Below, piece after piece: positions 7,737 to 16,589 of a stretch of 64,000 nucleotides of DNA. The notes below the pieces were generated by a model. It was not told where the DNA came from and made no database searches. It saw only the letters and a program-made list of their open reading frames with translations. This stretch comes from Alphaproteobacteria bacterium. GTDB taxonomy: Bacteria; Myxococcota_A; UBA796; CAJQPC01. A program made the translations under genes and the position numbers. The DNA is taken from contig JACKEV010000008.1 in assembly GCA_020632795.1 (NCBI GenBank), positions 558,001-622,000 on the forward strand, written 5' to 3'. Positions within the stretch are counted from its first letter, which is position 1. Each line of letters begins with the position of its first letter.

Positions 7737-9512
7737 ATGAAGGAATTCGCCTCCCCCGAGCGCGCCTCTGCCGAGCGCGCCGCTCCGTCCGCCGCCCCCC
7801 TGACGCGCGGCGCTCGCCTGGGCAACCAGCGCCTGATCCACCTGCTGGAGCACGACCGCGTCCCCCTGGGGGCGGGCGGCGATCTGGAGGAGGCTGAGGC
7901 GGACGCGATCGCCTCGCGCGCGCTGTCCCTCATGGGCGGTGAGGCCGCGCCACGCCTGACCCCCTCCCTCGCGCGCCCCGCGGCCCGCCGAGACGGAGCG
8001 GGGGCCGGCGGGAGCGTTCCTGCGGCCACCGCCGCCCGCATGCGGGCCTCGACGGGGGCGCCCATCCACGCGGCGCTCGCGGCCAAGGTCGCCGCGGTCA
8101 CCGGCCGGGACCTCTCCGGAGTGCACGCCCACACCGGCGTGGAGGCCGACCAGGTCACCCGGGACCTCAGCGCCAGCGCGGTCACCGTGGGGCGGGACGT
8201 CTGGTTCCGCCGCGGGCACTACCGCCCCGACACCCCCGAAGGCCAGCGGCTCATCGCCCACGAGCTGGCCCACGCCGCCCAGGACGATGGGGTCGCCCGC
8301 CGCACCTACTTCGACCGCCGCACCGGCAGGTTCATGAGCGATGGGAGCCCTGGCACCGAGGTCAACGCGACGACCGGCGTCATCACGGTGTCCCAGAGTC
8401 GATCGGGCTACATCGGCGGGCATTCCTACATCTTCTTTGAGTTCGTCGACGGGACGGGCGCGACGGCTCAGGGGCGCACCGAGCAGTGGGACCTGATCGT
8501 CGGCGGCAGCGGGGTGGCCGACGTGTCGATCGACGGCTCCTCACAGGGCGCTGGACGCAGGTCCGGGGGGTCCTCCCGCGCCAGCGGCGCCAGCACCGAC
8601 AGCGACGCCAGCGCGGCGAGCGGGGAGACCGTCGCCAAGGGCAGCGTGGCCTCCGGCGAGGGGAGCGGGAAGTCGGCCAGGAAGGTTGATCGCCACGCGT
8701 CGAGCTCGGAGGAGGGGGAGTACCAGGGCATCATCATCCGGCGGAGCGAAGGCGACGACCGGGCCCTCAAGATGGTCGATGCCCCGGCGAAGCGCAGCTA
8801 CGTGGTCTCGATGGACAACCTGCGGGCGGCCCGGGACCGGGCTCTGGCCATCCAGGCGGACCCCGGTCGGTACACCTACAAGTTCAGCGGGCGCGTCCCC
8901 TGGGCCTGGAGGAGCAAGAAGATCATCAACTGCTCCCGCTTCGCCCAGAAGGTGCTCAAGGCTGCAGGGATCGACGTCACCGCAGGGTGGTTGATCAAGA
9001 CCCCCGGCGAGCTGACCCGTGGCGCTGACGAGCGGGACTTGCATGCGATGGTCTGGGGATCGAGGGAGGGTGGAGAGGCGCGGACGCGAGAGCTGGACGC
9101 GCTGCGGGAGCGGCGGAGGCGGGAGCGCGCCGCGGCCGACGCCGCGCGCGAGGCCGAAGCCGCTCGTCAGAGGGACGCTGCGACGCGCTGGGCCCTTGTC
9201 GCGGAGGGCAGCTGGCGGGCGTGCAGCGTGCCCGACGGCCACGCCATCACCGTCGCCACGCGCGCGGGTGCGACGCCCGATACGGTCGTCACCTTCCGCG
9301 ACGTGGACGCCGACGCGCTGGAGGATGGAGAGGCGAAGAGCACGCGGATGCGGATCCAGGTGACCGATGCGTTCAAGGCCACCGGGTTCGCCCAGGTGCA
9401 GACCGAATGCAACCTGGGCGGGACGCTGAACCGACGCACGCTCCATGTGCCGCTGGCCGACCTGTTCGAGCCCGCGACCGGCGCGGCGCTGACCGGGGTG
9501 ACCCTGGCCTGA
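7737..9512 (+). CDS. DUF4157 (eCIS core) protein with possible permuted papain-like region
   Basis: The 591-residue protein has a DUF4157 domain at residues 110-185 (MRASTGAPI to HELAHAAQDD), including the metallopeptidase-like HELAH at 175-179. DUF4157 is known from proteins associated with extracellular contractile injection systems and from polymorphic effectors. Next comes GGHSYIFFEF with His229, a Ser/Ala/Gly-rich linker (268-312), and a segment around Cys399 (IINCSRFAQKVLKAAGI). His-before-Cys order is what circularly permuted NlpC/P60- or LRAT-like folds show, so a second peptidase or amidase domain is plausible. The C-terminal 160 residues include a charged helix and an unrecognised beta-rich part. 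A GGAGGAACC site precedes ATG 7737. No injection-system structural genes are in the window. Confidence 0.75.
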   Translation: MKEFASPERASAERAAPSAAPLTRGARLGNQRLIHLLEHDRVPLGAGGDLEEAEADAIASRALSLMGGEAAPRLTPSLARPAARRDGAGAGGSVPAATAARMRASTGAPIHAALAAKVAAVTGRDLSGVHAHTGVEADQVTRDLSASAVTVGRDVWFRRGHYRPDTPEGQRLIAHELAHAAQDDGVARRTYFDRRTGRFMSDGSPGTEVNATTGVITVSQSRSGYIGGHSYIFFEFVDGTGATAQGRTEQWDLIVGGSGVADVSIDGSSQGAGRRSGGSSRASGASTDSDASAASGETVAKGSVASGEGSGKSARKVDRHASSSEEGEYQGIIIRRSEGDDRALKMVDAPAKRSYVVSMDNLRAARDRALAIQADPGRYTYKFSGRVPWAWRSKKIINCSRFAQKVLKAAGIDVTAGWLIKTPGELTRGADERDLHAMVWGSREGGEARTRELDALRERRRRERAAADAAREAEAARQRDAATRWALVAEGSWRACSVPDGHAITVATRAGATPDTVVTFRDVDADALEDGEAKSTRMRIQVTDAFKATGFAQVQTECNLGGTLNRRTLHVPLADLFEPATGAALTGVTLA

Positions 9513-9588
9513 GCTGCGCGCGCGAGATGTCACGCGCCATCCGCCCGGCAGGGGTGGTGCGTCGGCCGCTTGCAGAGCAAGAGAGGAC

Positions 9589-9825
9589 ATGACGGGCCTC
9601 CACGAGCGCATGGTCGGGATCCTCGGCCGGGAGGTCGGCGACGAGGACCGGGTGGACGGGCTGGACCAGCTCACCCCCCGCCACCTGGAGGAGGCCGCCC
9701 TGCTCAACCAGCGCTACAGCGGCCTGCTGGCGGTCTACTATCTCCAGCTCGTCACCGGCGAGCCCCTGTCCGCGCTCAAGGGCTTCGCCGACGAGCAGCG
9801 CTGGACCGTGGGCGGCGTGGACTGA
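9589..9825 (+). CDS. small hypothetical protein upstream of ABC exporter
   Basis: The 78-residue acidic protein (MTGLHERMVGILGREVGDED) has no signal peptide or membrane segment and no domain I know. An AGAGG ribosome binding site precedes the ATG. Its stop lies six bases before the GTG of the first ABC exporter subunit, so it is probably co-transcribed and may be translationally coupled. A regulatory or accessory role for the exporter is inference from position alone. Confidence 0.6.
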   Translation: MTGLHERMVGILGREVGDEDRVDGLDQLTPRHLEEAALLNQRYSGLLAVYYLQLVTGEPLSALKGFADEQRWTVGGVD

Positions 9826-9831
9826 GGGCCT

Positions 9832-11559
9832 GTGCTGAGGTTGCTGCGCGAGCACCTGAGGCCGTACGGCGCCGCGATGGCCGCGGTGGTCGCCCTGCAG
9901 CTCACGGGCACGATCGCCTCGCTGTTCCTGCCGGCCATCAACGCCGACATCATCGATGAGGGCGTCGTGAGGGGCGACACGGCGTTCATCCTGCGCGCGG
10001 GCGCGGTCATGCTCGGGGTCTCGCTGCTGCACATGACCTGCACCGTCGTCGCCATCTGGTTCGGCGCGCGGACCGCGATGGCGCTCGGCCGCGACCTGCG
10101 CGCGCGCGCGTTTCACCGCGTGCTCACGTTCTCGGCGCACGAGGTGTCGCGGTTCGGCGCGCCGTCGCTGCTCACCCGCAGCACGAACGACGTCCAGCAG
10201 CTCCAGACGCTGGTGATGACCGCCTTCACCATGCTCGTCGTCGCCCCGATCATGATGGTCGGCGGCGTCGTGATGGCGCTGCGCGAGGACGTGGGCCTCT
10301 CCTGGCTGGTGGCGGCCGTCGTGCCGATCCTCGCGGCGATCGTCACCCTGCTGATGACGCGGATGGTGCCGAAGTTCCGCGAGATGCAGCGCCACCTCGA
10401 CCGCATCAACCAGATCCTCCGCGAGCAGCTCGCCGGGATCCGCGTGGTGCGCGCGTTCGTGCGCGAGCCGCTCGAGACCCGCCGGTTCGATGAGGGGAAC
10501 ACGCGGCTCACCGACGTCGCCACCAGCGCCGGCCGGTGGATGGCGGCGATGTTCCCGTCGGTGATGCTCGTCATGAACGTGTCCACCACCGCGGTGCTCT
10601 GGTTCGGCGGCGCGCGGGTCGAGAGCGGCGCCATGCAGATCGGGTCGCTCACGGCCTTCCTGACCTACCTCGTGCAGATCCTCATCAGCGTGATGCTCTC
10701 CGTGGTCATGCTCATGCAGGTCCCGCGCGCGGCCGCCGCGGCGGAGCGGCTGAGCGAGGTGCTGGACACCGAGCCGGCCATCGCGCCGCCTGCGCCCGGC
10801 GTGCGCGCGCTGCCGCGACGCGGGCACCTCGCCTTCGACCGGGTGGGCTTCCGCTTCCCCGGCGCGGATCAGCCCTTGCTCCGCAGCATCTCGTTTACCG
10901 CGCAGCCGGGGACCACGCTGGCCATCGTCGGCGCCACCGGCACCGGCAAGACCACGCTCGTGAGCCTCATCCCGCGGCTGTTCGAGGCCAGCGAGGGCCA
11001 CGTCCGCCTCGACGGCGTCGACATCCGGGAGATCGACCCGGAGACGCTGTGGAGCCGGATCGGGCTGGTGCCGCAGCGGGCGTACCTGTTCTCGGGCACG
11101 GTCGCGTCGAACCTCCGGGTCGGGAAGCCCGGCGCGACCGAGGACGAGCTGTGGGCCGCGCTGGAGATCGCCCAGGCCCGGGGCTTTGTCGAGGCGATGC
11201 CGGGCGGGCTGGAGGCGCCGATCGCCCAGGGCGGGACCAACGTCTCGGGCGGCCAGCGCCAGCGGCTCGCCATCGCCCGCGCCGTCATCCGCCGACCGGA
11301 GGTCTACCTCTTCGACGACGCGTTCTCGGCCCTCGACGTGGCGACGGACGCCCGCCTGCGCGCCGCGCTCAAGCCGATCACCGCCGACGCCACCGTCGTC
11401 ATCGTGGCTCAGCGCGTCGCCACCATCGCGGACGCCGACCAGATCTGCGTCATCGAGGGCGGCCGGATGGTCGGCCTGGGGACCCACGACGCCCTGCGCG
11501 AGACCTGCCCGACCTACGCGGAGATCATCGACTCCCAGCGCGCCGCAGAGGACGCATGA
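9832..11559 (+). CDS. ABC exporter subunit 1 (permease-ATPase, degenerate ATP site)
   Basis: The 575-residue protein has six membrane helices (residues 1-310) fused to an ATP-binding domain. Walker A is GATGTGKTT, signature VSGGQRQR and Walker B VYLFDDAFSALD. The usual catalytic Glu after Walker B is Asp (DD instead of DE), and the switch His is Gln (VIVAQRVATI). These are the hallmarks of the degenerate half of heterodimeric exporters such as TM287/288 and BmrCD. It overlaps the next subunit gene by four bases (ATGA), which supports one complex made of both. Likely substrates are drugs or lipids; none can be read from the sequence. The start is GTG 9832. Confidence 0.9.
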   Translation: MLRLLREHLRPYGAAMAAVVALQLTGTIASLFLPAINADIIDEGVVRGDTAFILRAGAVMLGVSLLHMTCTVVAIWFGARTAMALGRDLRARAFHRVLTFSAHEVSRFGAPSLLTRSTNDVQQLQTLVMTAFTMLVVAPIMMVGGVVMALREDVGLSWLVAAVVPILAAIVTLLMTRMVPKFREMQRHLDRINQILREQLAGIRVVRAFVREPLETRRFDEGNTRLTDVATSAGRWMAAMFPSVMLVMNVSTTAVLWFGGARVESGAMQIGSLTAFLTYLVQILISVMLSVVMLMQVPRAAAAAERLSEVLDTEPAIAPPAPGVRALPRRGHLAFDRVGFRFPGADQPLLRSISFTAQPGTTLAIVGATGTGKTTLVSLIPRLFEASEGHVRLDGVDIREIDPETLWSRIGLVPQRAYLFSGTVASNLRVGKPGATEDELWAALEIAQARGFVEAMPGGLEAPIAQGGTNVSGGQRQRLAIARAVIRRPEVYLFDDAFSALDVATDARLRAALKPITADATVVIVAQRVATIADADQICVIEGGRMVGLGTHDALRETCPTYAEIIDSQRAAEDA

Positions 11560-13547
11560 CCGACCCCAAAGCCATGCAGGTCACCGAGCGGGTCACGATG
11601 CGGGGCGGGCCCGGCCGGGGCGGCCCGTTCGGCGGCGGGATCGTCGGGCAGAAAGCGATTCGCTTTGGCCCATCGGTGCGGCGCCTGCTGCGCCGGCTCG
11701 CCCCGCACCGCGCCCGGGTCCTCGTCATGTTCATCGCGGGGGTGGTCAGCGTCGCGCTGTCCACGCTCGGGCCCAAGGTGCTGGGCCGGGCCACCGATCT
11801 GATCTTCGCCGGCGTCATGGGCAAGCGGTTCCCCGCCGGGATCACCAAGGAGCAGGCCATCGAGGCCGTGCGCGCCCAGGGGCAGGAGCGCGTGGCCGAG
11901 ATGATGGCGGGCATCGACCTCGTGCCGGGGCGCGGCGTCGACGTCGACGCGCTGCAGGCGGTGCTGCTCCTCGCGCTGGGGCTCTACGTGGCCTCAGCGC
12001 TGCTGTCGTTCCTGCAGGGCTACCTGCTCAACGACATCGTGCAGCTCACCGTGAAGGGCATGCGCGCCGACGTCGAGGAGAAGATCCACCGCATCCCCCT
12101 GCCCACGTTCGACCGGCAGCCCCGCGGCGAGCTGCTGAGCCGGGTCACCAACGACATCGACAACGTCGCGCAGAGCCTGCAGCAGACGATGAGCCAGATC
12201 GTCACGTCGGTGCTCGGGGTGCTCTTCGTGACCGGCATGATGGTCTACATCTCGCCGACGCTCGCGCTGATCGCGCTCCTGACCATCCCCGTGACGATGC
12301 TGGGTGCCGGGGTCGTGATGCGCCGCTCCCAGCGGCACTTCGTCACGCAGTGGCGGAGCACGGGCCGCCTCAACAGCATCGTCGAGGAGGCGTACACCGG
12401 GCACGTGCTCGTGCAGGTCTACGGGCGGCGTCCTGCGGTCGAGGCGCAGCTCCAGCAGGAGAACGAGGCGCTCTACCAGGCGAGCTTCCGCGCACAGTTC
12501 CTGTCGGGCCTGATCATGCCGGTCGCGATGTTCATCGGGAACCTCACCTACGTCGCGCTCGCGGTGGTCGGCGGCCTGCGCGTCGCCAGCGGCGCGATGA
12601 GCCTCGGCGACGTCCAGGCGTTCATCCAGTACTCGCGCAACTTCACGCGCCCCATCACGCAGATCGCCTCCATGATCAACATGCTGCAGTCGGGGGTGGC
12701 CTCGGCGGAGCGGGTGTTCGAACTGCTCGATGTGGCGGTGGAGCCCGCCACCGTCGACCCGACCGAGCCCGCAGCGCGCCCGCAGGGGCGGGTGGCGTTC
12801 GAGGGCGTGTCGTTCCGCTACGAGCCGGACAAGCCCCTGCTGGAGGGCGTTTCCTTCCGCATCGACCCGGGGCAGACCGTGGCCATCGTGGGGCCGACCG
12901 GCGCGGGCAAGACCACGCTCATCAACCTGCTCATGCGCTTCTACGAGCCGGACGGCGGGCGCATCACCCTCGACGGCGTCGACATCTCGACGATGGAGCG
13001 GCAGGCGCTGCGGTCGAAGATCGGCATCGTGCTGCAGGACACCTGGCTCTTCCGCGGCACCATCCGCGAGAACATCGCCTACGGTCGCCCCGACGCGGAC
13101 GAGCAGGAGCTGCTGGCGGCGGCGAAGGCGGCGTTCGTCGACCGCTTCGTGCAGAGCCTGCCCGACGGCTACGACACCGTGGTCGACGACGAGGGCGGCG
13201 CGGTCAGCGCGGGCGAGAAGCAGCTCATCACCATCGCCCGCGCGTACCTGTCCCGCCCGGCGCTGCTCATCCTCGACGAGGCCACCAGCTCCGTCGACAC
13301 CCGCACCGAGCTGCTCGTGCAGCAGGCCATGGCCGCCCTTCGGGAGAGCCGCACGAGCTTCATCATCGCCCACCGGCTGTCGACGATCCGCAGCGCGGAC
13401 GTCATCCTCGTGATGGAGGAGGGGCGCATCGTCGAGCAGGGCACCCACCGCGCGCTGCTCGACCAGGGGGGCGCCTACGCCGCGCTCTACCTCGCGCAGC
13501 TCAAGGGGACGGATGGCTCGGTGGAGGCGGCCCCCAGCCACACTTGA
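11556..13547 (+). CDS. ABC exporter subunit 2 (permease-ATPase, catalytic Walker B)
   Basis: The 663-residue partner has a Gly-rich cytoplasmic N-terminus (GGPGRGGPFGGG), six membrane helices with an extra insertion (MGKRFPAGITKEQAIEAVRA, around residues 85-135), and an ATPase domain. Walker A is GPTGAGKTT, Walker B LLILDEATSSVD with the catalytic Glu, and the switch His is present (IIAHRLSTI). Its signature motif is SAGEKQ instead of LSGGQ. In the heterodimer this altered signature would face the Asp-containing Walker B of subunit 1, making one consensus and one degenerate ATP site. It ends one base before the convergent sulfatase-fold gene. Confidence 0.9.
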   Translation: MTDPKAMQVTERVTMRGGPGRGGPFGGGIVGQKAIRFGPSVRRLLRRLAPHRARVLVMFIAGVVSVALSTLGPKVLGRATDLIFAGVMGKRFPAGITKEQAIEAVRAQGQERVAEMMAGIDLVPGRGVDVDALQAVLLLALGLYVASALLSFLQGYLLNDIVQLTVKGMRADVEEKIHRIPLPTFDRQPRGELLSRVTNDIDNVAQSLQQTMSQIVTSVLGVLFVTGMMVYISPTLALIALLTIPVTMLGAGVVMRRSQRHFVTQWRSTGRLNSIVEEAYTGHVLVQVYGRRPAVEAQLQQENEALYQASFRAQFLSGLIMPVAMFIGNLTYVALAVVGGLRVASGAMSLGDVQAFIQYSRNFTRPITQIASMINMLQSGVASAERVFELLDVAVEPATVDPTEPAARPQGRVAFEGVSFRYEPDKPLLEGVSFRIDPGQTVAIVGPTGAGKTTLINLLMRFYEPDGGRITLDGVDISTMERQALRSKIGIVLQDTWLFRGTIRENIAYGRPDADEQELLAAAKAAFVDRFVQSLPDGYDTVVDDEGGAVSAGEKQLITIARAYLSRPALLILDEATSSVDTRTELLVQQAMAALRESRTSFIIAHRLSTIRSADVILVMEEGRIVEQGTHRALLDQGGAYAALYLAQLKGTDGSVEAAPSHT

Positions 13548-13548
13548 G

Positions 13549-14817
13549 TCACTCGATGTATCCGAGCGCCTTCACCCGCTCGACCGTCTCCTTCGGCAGC
13601 TTCACGTCCTCCCCGAGCACCGCCCCCTTCGGCACCGCCGTCTCCCACGACGCCCGCCCCGTCGCCATCTCCGACGTCTCCTTCTCCGAGAGCGGCGCCT
13701 CCTCCCCCGGATCGACGACCAGGTCGAACGCCATCGGGGTGGCCTCATGCCACACGATCTTCTTCTTCCCGTCCGCCGAGAGCGCCAGCTTGCCCTCTCG
13801 CTGCGCGGCCAGCGGCAGGTCCGGGACCCACTGGTGGTCCACGGTCGGCCAGGCGTGGGGCACCCCCATCCCCCAGGTCACCAGCGCGGGCAGCGAGGCG
13901 ATGCCCAGGGTCTCGGGCAAAGTACCCACCCCCTCGGCGATGAAGGGCACGTTCGTGAGCGGCTCGTAGACCCACCAGCCGTGGCCGAACACGCCGTGCT
14001 CCCCCAGCAGCTCCCCGTGGTCGGAGGTCACGATGACGACGGTGTCGTCGCGGTGCTCCCCCAGGGCCGCCAGGAGGGCCCCGACCACGGCGTCGGCGTC
14101 CTCGACCGCCGCGTGGTAGCCGTCCCGGTAGGCCGCCTCGGCGCCGGGGGTGCGGCCGCGCTTGGCCACGCCGATCTCCAGTCCGTAGGGGTGCTCGGTG
14201 AACAGGGCCTCGTCCAGGCCGTAGCGGGCCAGGGCCGCCTCGGAGGGGTGGAGCGGCGAGTGGGGCCCCAGCAGGTGCAGGTAGGCGAAGTGCCGGCCCC
14301 CGTCGTCCCAGTGGCTGTGCACCTCCTTGGCGAGCTGGCTGGCGATCACCGCGTCGCTGGTGCGGTTCCAGACGTCGAAGCCCCGCTGGAAGCCCAGGGC
14401 CTCGTGCAGGTAGGCGTTCGCGTACAGCCCCACCGTGCGGACGCCGGCCTCATGCAGCACCTGGGCCAGGGTCGGCGTGTCGGGGAGCTGGGGGTAGCGC
14501 CCCATGCGCCCGGTGGGCAGGTCCCAGCCGTGCTGGCGCACCGGCATGCCCGTGAACATCGAGATCACGCTGGGCACGGTCCAGGTCCCGGCGCTCCAGG
14601 CCCTGGGGACCGCGGAGCCCCGGGCGGCCAGGGCGTCCAGGTTCGGGGTCGCGGCCCGCGCCACCGCGTCCGCCCGCAGGGTGTCGATGACGATGACCAC
14701 GGCGTTGGTGCGCGGCGCGGGGTTGGGCTCGGGGGCCGCGGACAGCGCGGGGTGGACCGGCGGCGGCGGGGCCGGCGCAGAGGGCGCGCCGGTGCAGGCG
14801 AGCAGAAGGAGCAGCAT
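13549..14817 (-). CDS. sulfatase-fold lipoprotein
   Basis: The 422-residue protein has a lipobox (MLLLLLACTG, Cys at residue 8) and a Pro/Ala-rich linker, then a sulfatase-type domain. Metal-site motifs are AVVIVIDTLRADAV and TVVIVTSDHGELLGEHG, and the C-terminus VKALGYIE fits the family. The nucleophile region reads AGTWTVPSVISMFTG, so the C/S-x-P-x-R formylglycine motif is missing and Thr is the likely nucleophile, as in the gene at 5284. It is probably anchored to the cell envelope facing the periplasm or surface. ATG 14817 is preferred over the adjacent GTG. It is convergent with the ABC exporter and about 25 bases upstream of it lies cutA on the same strand. Confidence 0.82.
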   Translation of the reverse strand: MLLLLLACTGAPSAPAPPPPVHPALSAAPEPNPAPRTNAVVIVIDTLRADAVARAATPNLDALAARGSAVPRAWSAGTWTVPSVISMFTGMPVRQHGWDLPTGRMGRYPQLPDTPTLAQVLHEAGVRTVGLYANAYLHEALGFQRGFDVWNRTSDAVIASQLAKEVHSHWDDGGRHFAYLHLLGPHSPLHPSEAALARYGLDEALFTEHPYGLEIGVAKRGRTPGAEAAYRDGYHAAVEDADAVVGALLAALGEHRDDTVVIVTSDHGELLGEHGVFGHGWWVYEPLTNVPFIAEGVGTLPETLGIASLPALVTWGMGVPHAWPTVDHQWVPDLPLAAQREGKLALSADGKKKIVWHEATPMAFDLVVDPGEEAPLSEKETSEMATGRASWETAVPKGAVLGEDVKLPKETVERVKALGYIE

Positions 14818-14842
14818 CACGGATCAGGGTAGCAGGCGGACG

Positions 14843-15169
14843 CTACCCCGGGCGGCTGTGCGCCCGCAGCCAGTCCAGGTACGGCGGGTGGCCCTGGGCG
14901 ATGTCCACCGACACGATCTTGGGCACCTCGTAGCTGTGCAGCGCCAGGACGCGCTCCCGCAGGGCCTCGAAGCGCTCCCGGGTGGACTCGGCGACCATCA
15001 GCACCTCGGGGTGCTCGCAGACCTCGCCCTTCCACAGGTAGACCGAGCGGGCCACCGGCAGCAGGTTCGCGCCAGCGGCGAGGTGCTCAGCGACCAGGGC
15101 GCGGGCGACGGCGGTGGCCTCGTCGAGGTCGGTGAAGGTCACGAAGACGAGCACGGGGGTGGTGGACAT
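14843..15169 (-). CDS. cutA: CutA divalent-cation tolerance protein
   Basis: The 108-residue product has the full CutA1 ferredoxin-like fold pattern: VFVTFTDLDEATAVARALV at the start, LLPVARSVYLWKGEV in the middle, then ALHSYEVPKIVSVDI and YLDWL at the end. CutA1 proteins form very stable trimers and are linked to copper and other divalent cation tolerance, though the mechanism is unsettled. Length is normal for the family. It is co-directional with the Band 7 gene upstream (30-base gap) and with the sulfatase-fold lipoprotein downstream. An AGGAGG site precedes the ATG. Confidence 0.93.
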   Translation of the reverse strand: MSTTPVLVFVTFTDLDEATAVARALVAEHLAAGANLLPVARSVYLWKGEVCEHPEVLMVAESTRERFEALRERVLALHSYEVPKIVSVDIAQGHPPYLDWLRAHSRPG

Positions 15170-15198
15170 CGGGGCCTCCTGGAGGGGCTCTATATCCC

Positions 15199-16329
15199 CT
15201 ACCGCTCCGGCAGCCGCACCCCGAACGCCTCCAGGCTCGCCAGCACCTGCGTCAGGCCCTGGCCCAGGAAGCCCAGGTCGCTGGCCCCGGTGACCACGAT
15301 CTTGTCGAAGCTGTCGCGGTAGGCGCGGGCGACCTCGGGCAGGGTCTGCGTGAGGGCCAGCTCGCGGAGGCGGGCGTCGCTGACGCCGTCCTGGGCCTCG
15401 CGCTCCAGCTTCGTCATCTCGGCGCGGGCGGTGCGCTCGGCGCGCTCGGCCTGGGCGCGCAGCTCGGCCTGACGCACGGCGGACCCGGCCTGCTTCTCCG
15501 CCACCCGCAGCTCGGCCTCGGCGCGGCGCTCGGCGCGGGCGGCCTCGGCGGCGGCGGCGGCGTTGTCCCGCTCCAGCTTCGCGGCGAGGGCATCCTGGGC
15601 CAGGGCGGCCTGGTGGGCGGCGGACTCGTGAGCCCGCACGCGCTCGGCGTTCAGGCGGTCCTCCTCCAGCGCCATCAGCTCGCGGCGGCGGCGCTCCTCG
15701 GCGCGGGCCGTCTCCTCCTTCAGGCGGGCCTCCTCCTTCTCGACCTCGGCGCGGGCGCGCAGGGCCTCCAGGGCCAGGGCCTCCCGGTAGGGGGCCTGCA
15801 GGCGTTCGAAGACCTCGGACGACAGGATGCGCACGTCCTGCACCTCGATGGTGTCGATGGCGATGCCCCAGCCCCGGTCCGAGGCGTCCCCCTCGCGCCC
15901 GCTGCCCATGACCACCGGGGCGACCTCGGCCATCAGCTCGGCGGCCAGGGACTCCTTGCGCTTGGTGAGGCAGTCGTCCAGGGTGAGGTTCGCCACCAGG
16001 CGGCGGGTCGCGCCCAGCAGCATCTCCTTGAGGATGTGCTCCACGGTGCGGAAGTCGTCCAGGTTCAGCATCCGGTAGGCCAGCAGCGGCGCGACCACCC
16101 GGAACACCGCCAGGCCGGTGACCGCCACGCCGGTCTTCTCCCGGGTGACCTGATCGGCGGTGAACTGGAGGCGGTGGACGCTGGTGTCGACCAGGGCCAC
16201 GCTGTCGCCGGGCCAGCGGAAGCAGCTCCCCCCCTGGCGCGACGCGATGACGCGCCCCTTGCGGATGTGGATGAGGAACTCGTGGGGGGCGGCCGTGATC
16301 AGGCCGAAGCTCGGCAGCTTGTCGGGCAT
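15199..16329 (-). CDS. SPFH/Band 7 (flotillin-like) protein
   Basis: The 376-residue protein has an SPFH/PHB domain in residues 1-190 (FLIHIRKGRVIASRQGGSCF, then VTGLAVFRVVAPLLAYRM). A long Ala/Glu/Arg-rich coiled coil follows at about 195-330, then a C-terminal segment (DKIVVTGASDLGFLGQGLTQ). This is the flotillin/reggie plan. No clear N-terminal transmembrane helix is visible, so membrane association may be through the SPFH domain or by assembly. Flotillin-like proteins scaffold membrane microdomains. The start is supported by an AGGAGAG site. It is divergent from the TonB receptor with 260 bases between. Confidence 0.85.
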   Translation of the reverse strand: MPDKLPSFGLITAAPHEFLIHIRKGRVIASRQGGSCFRWPGDSVALVDTSVHRLQFTADQVTREKTGVAVTGLAVFRVVAPLLAYRMLNLDDFRTVEHILKEMLLGATRRLVANLTLDDCLTKRKESLAAELMAEVAPVVMGSGREGDASDRGWGIAIDTIEVQDVRILSSEVFERLQAPYREALALEALRARAEVEKEEARLKEETARAEERRRRELMALEEDRLNAERVRAHESAAHQAALAQDALAAKLERDNAAAAAEAARAERRAEAELRVAEKQAGSAVRQAELRAQAERAERTARAEMTKLEREAQDGVSDARLRELALTQTLPEVARAYRDSFDKIVVTGASDLGFLGQGLTQVLASLEAFGVRLPER

Positions 16330-16456
16330 GGGGGCTCTCCTGCTCTGCCTCGGACCTCTGCAACCGGCGTGCCAGCGCCCTGGGGCCCGCTGAAGCCCGC
16401 CCCATCGACCTCACGGAAGAGCGGTGCTCCGGAATGGAGGAGGGGGTGGAGCGGCT

Positions 16457-16504
16457 GTTCCACCTTGGAACACCTTGCCGAATCGGTGACGAACCGGTGA
16501 TAAT
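16457..16504 (+). promoter_or_regulatory. candidate promoter with adjacent palindrome for the TonB receptor unit
   Basis: A palindrome with six-base arms, GTTCCACCTTGGAAC (16457-16471), lies immediately upstream of a -35-like TTGCCG (16475-16480). Eighteen bases later is a -10-like GATAAT (16499-16504). The region is about 90 bases before the receptor ATG. Two near-direct repeats (ATCGGTGA and ACCGGTGAT) overlap the spacer and -10. The palindrome's place just upstream of -35 would suit an activator. Confidence 0.4.
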
Positions 16505-16589
16505 CGGCGCCCGGATCGGTTGGTTGTCCCTTTGCGGACGCGGCCGGTCGCCCCACTGCTCAGGTGTCGCCCCAGCTCGGAGAGTCCGG

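Noticed and set aside
11186..13969. 927-residue plus-strand open frame over the ABC exporter
   Set aside because: Arg/Ala/Pro-rich out-of-frame reading of the exporter genes.
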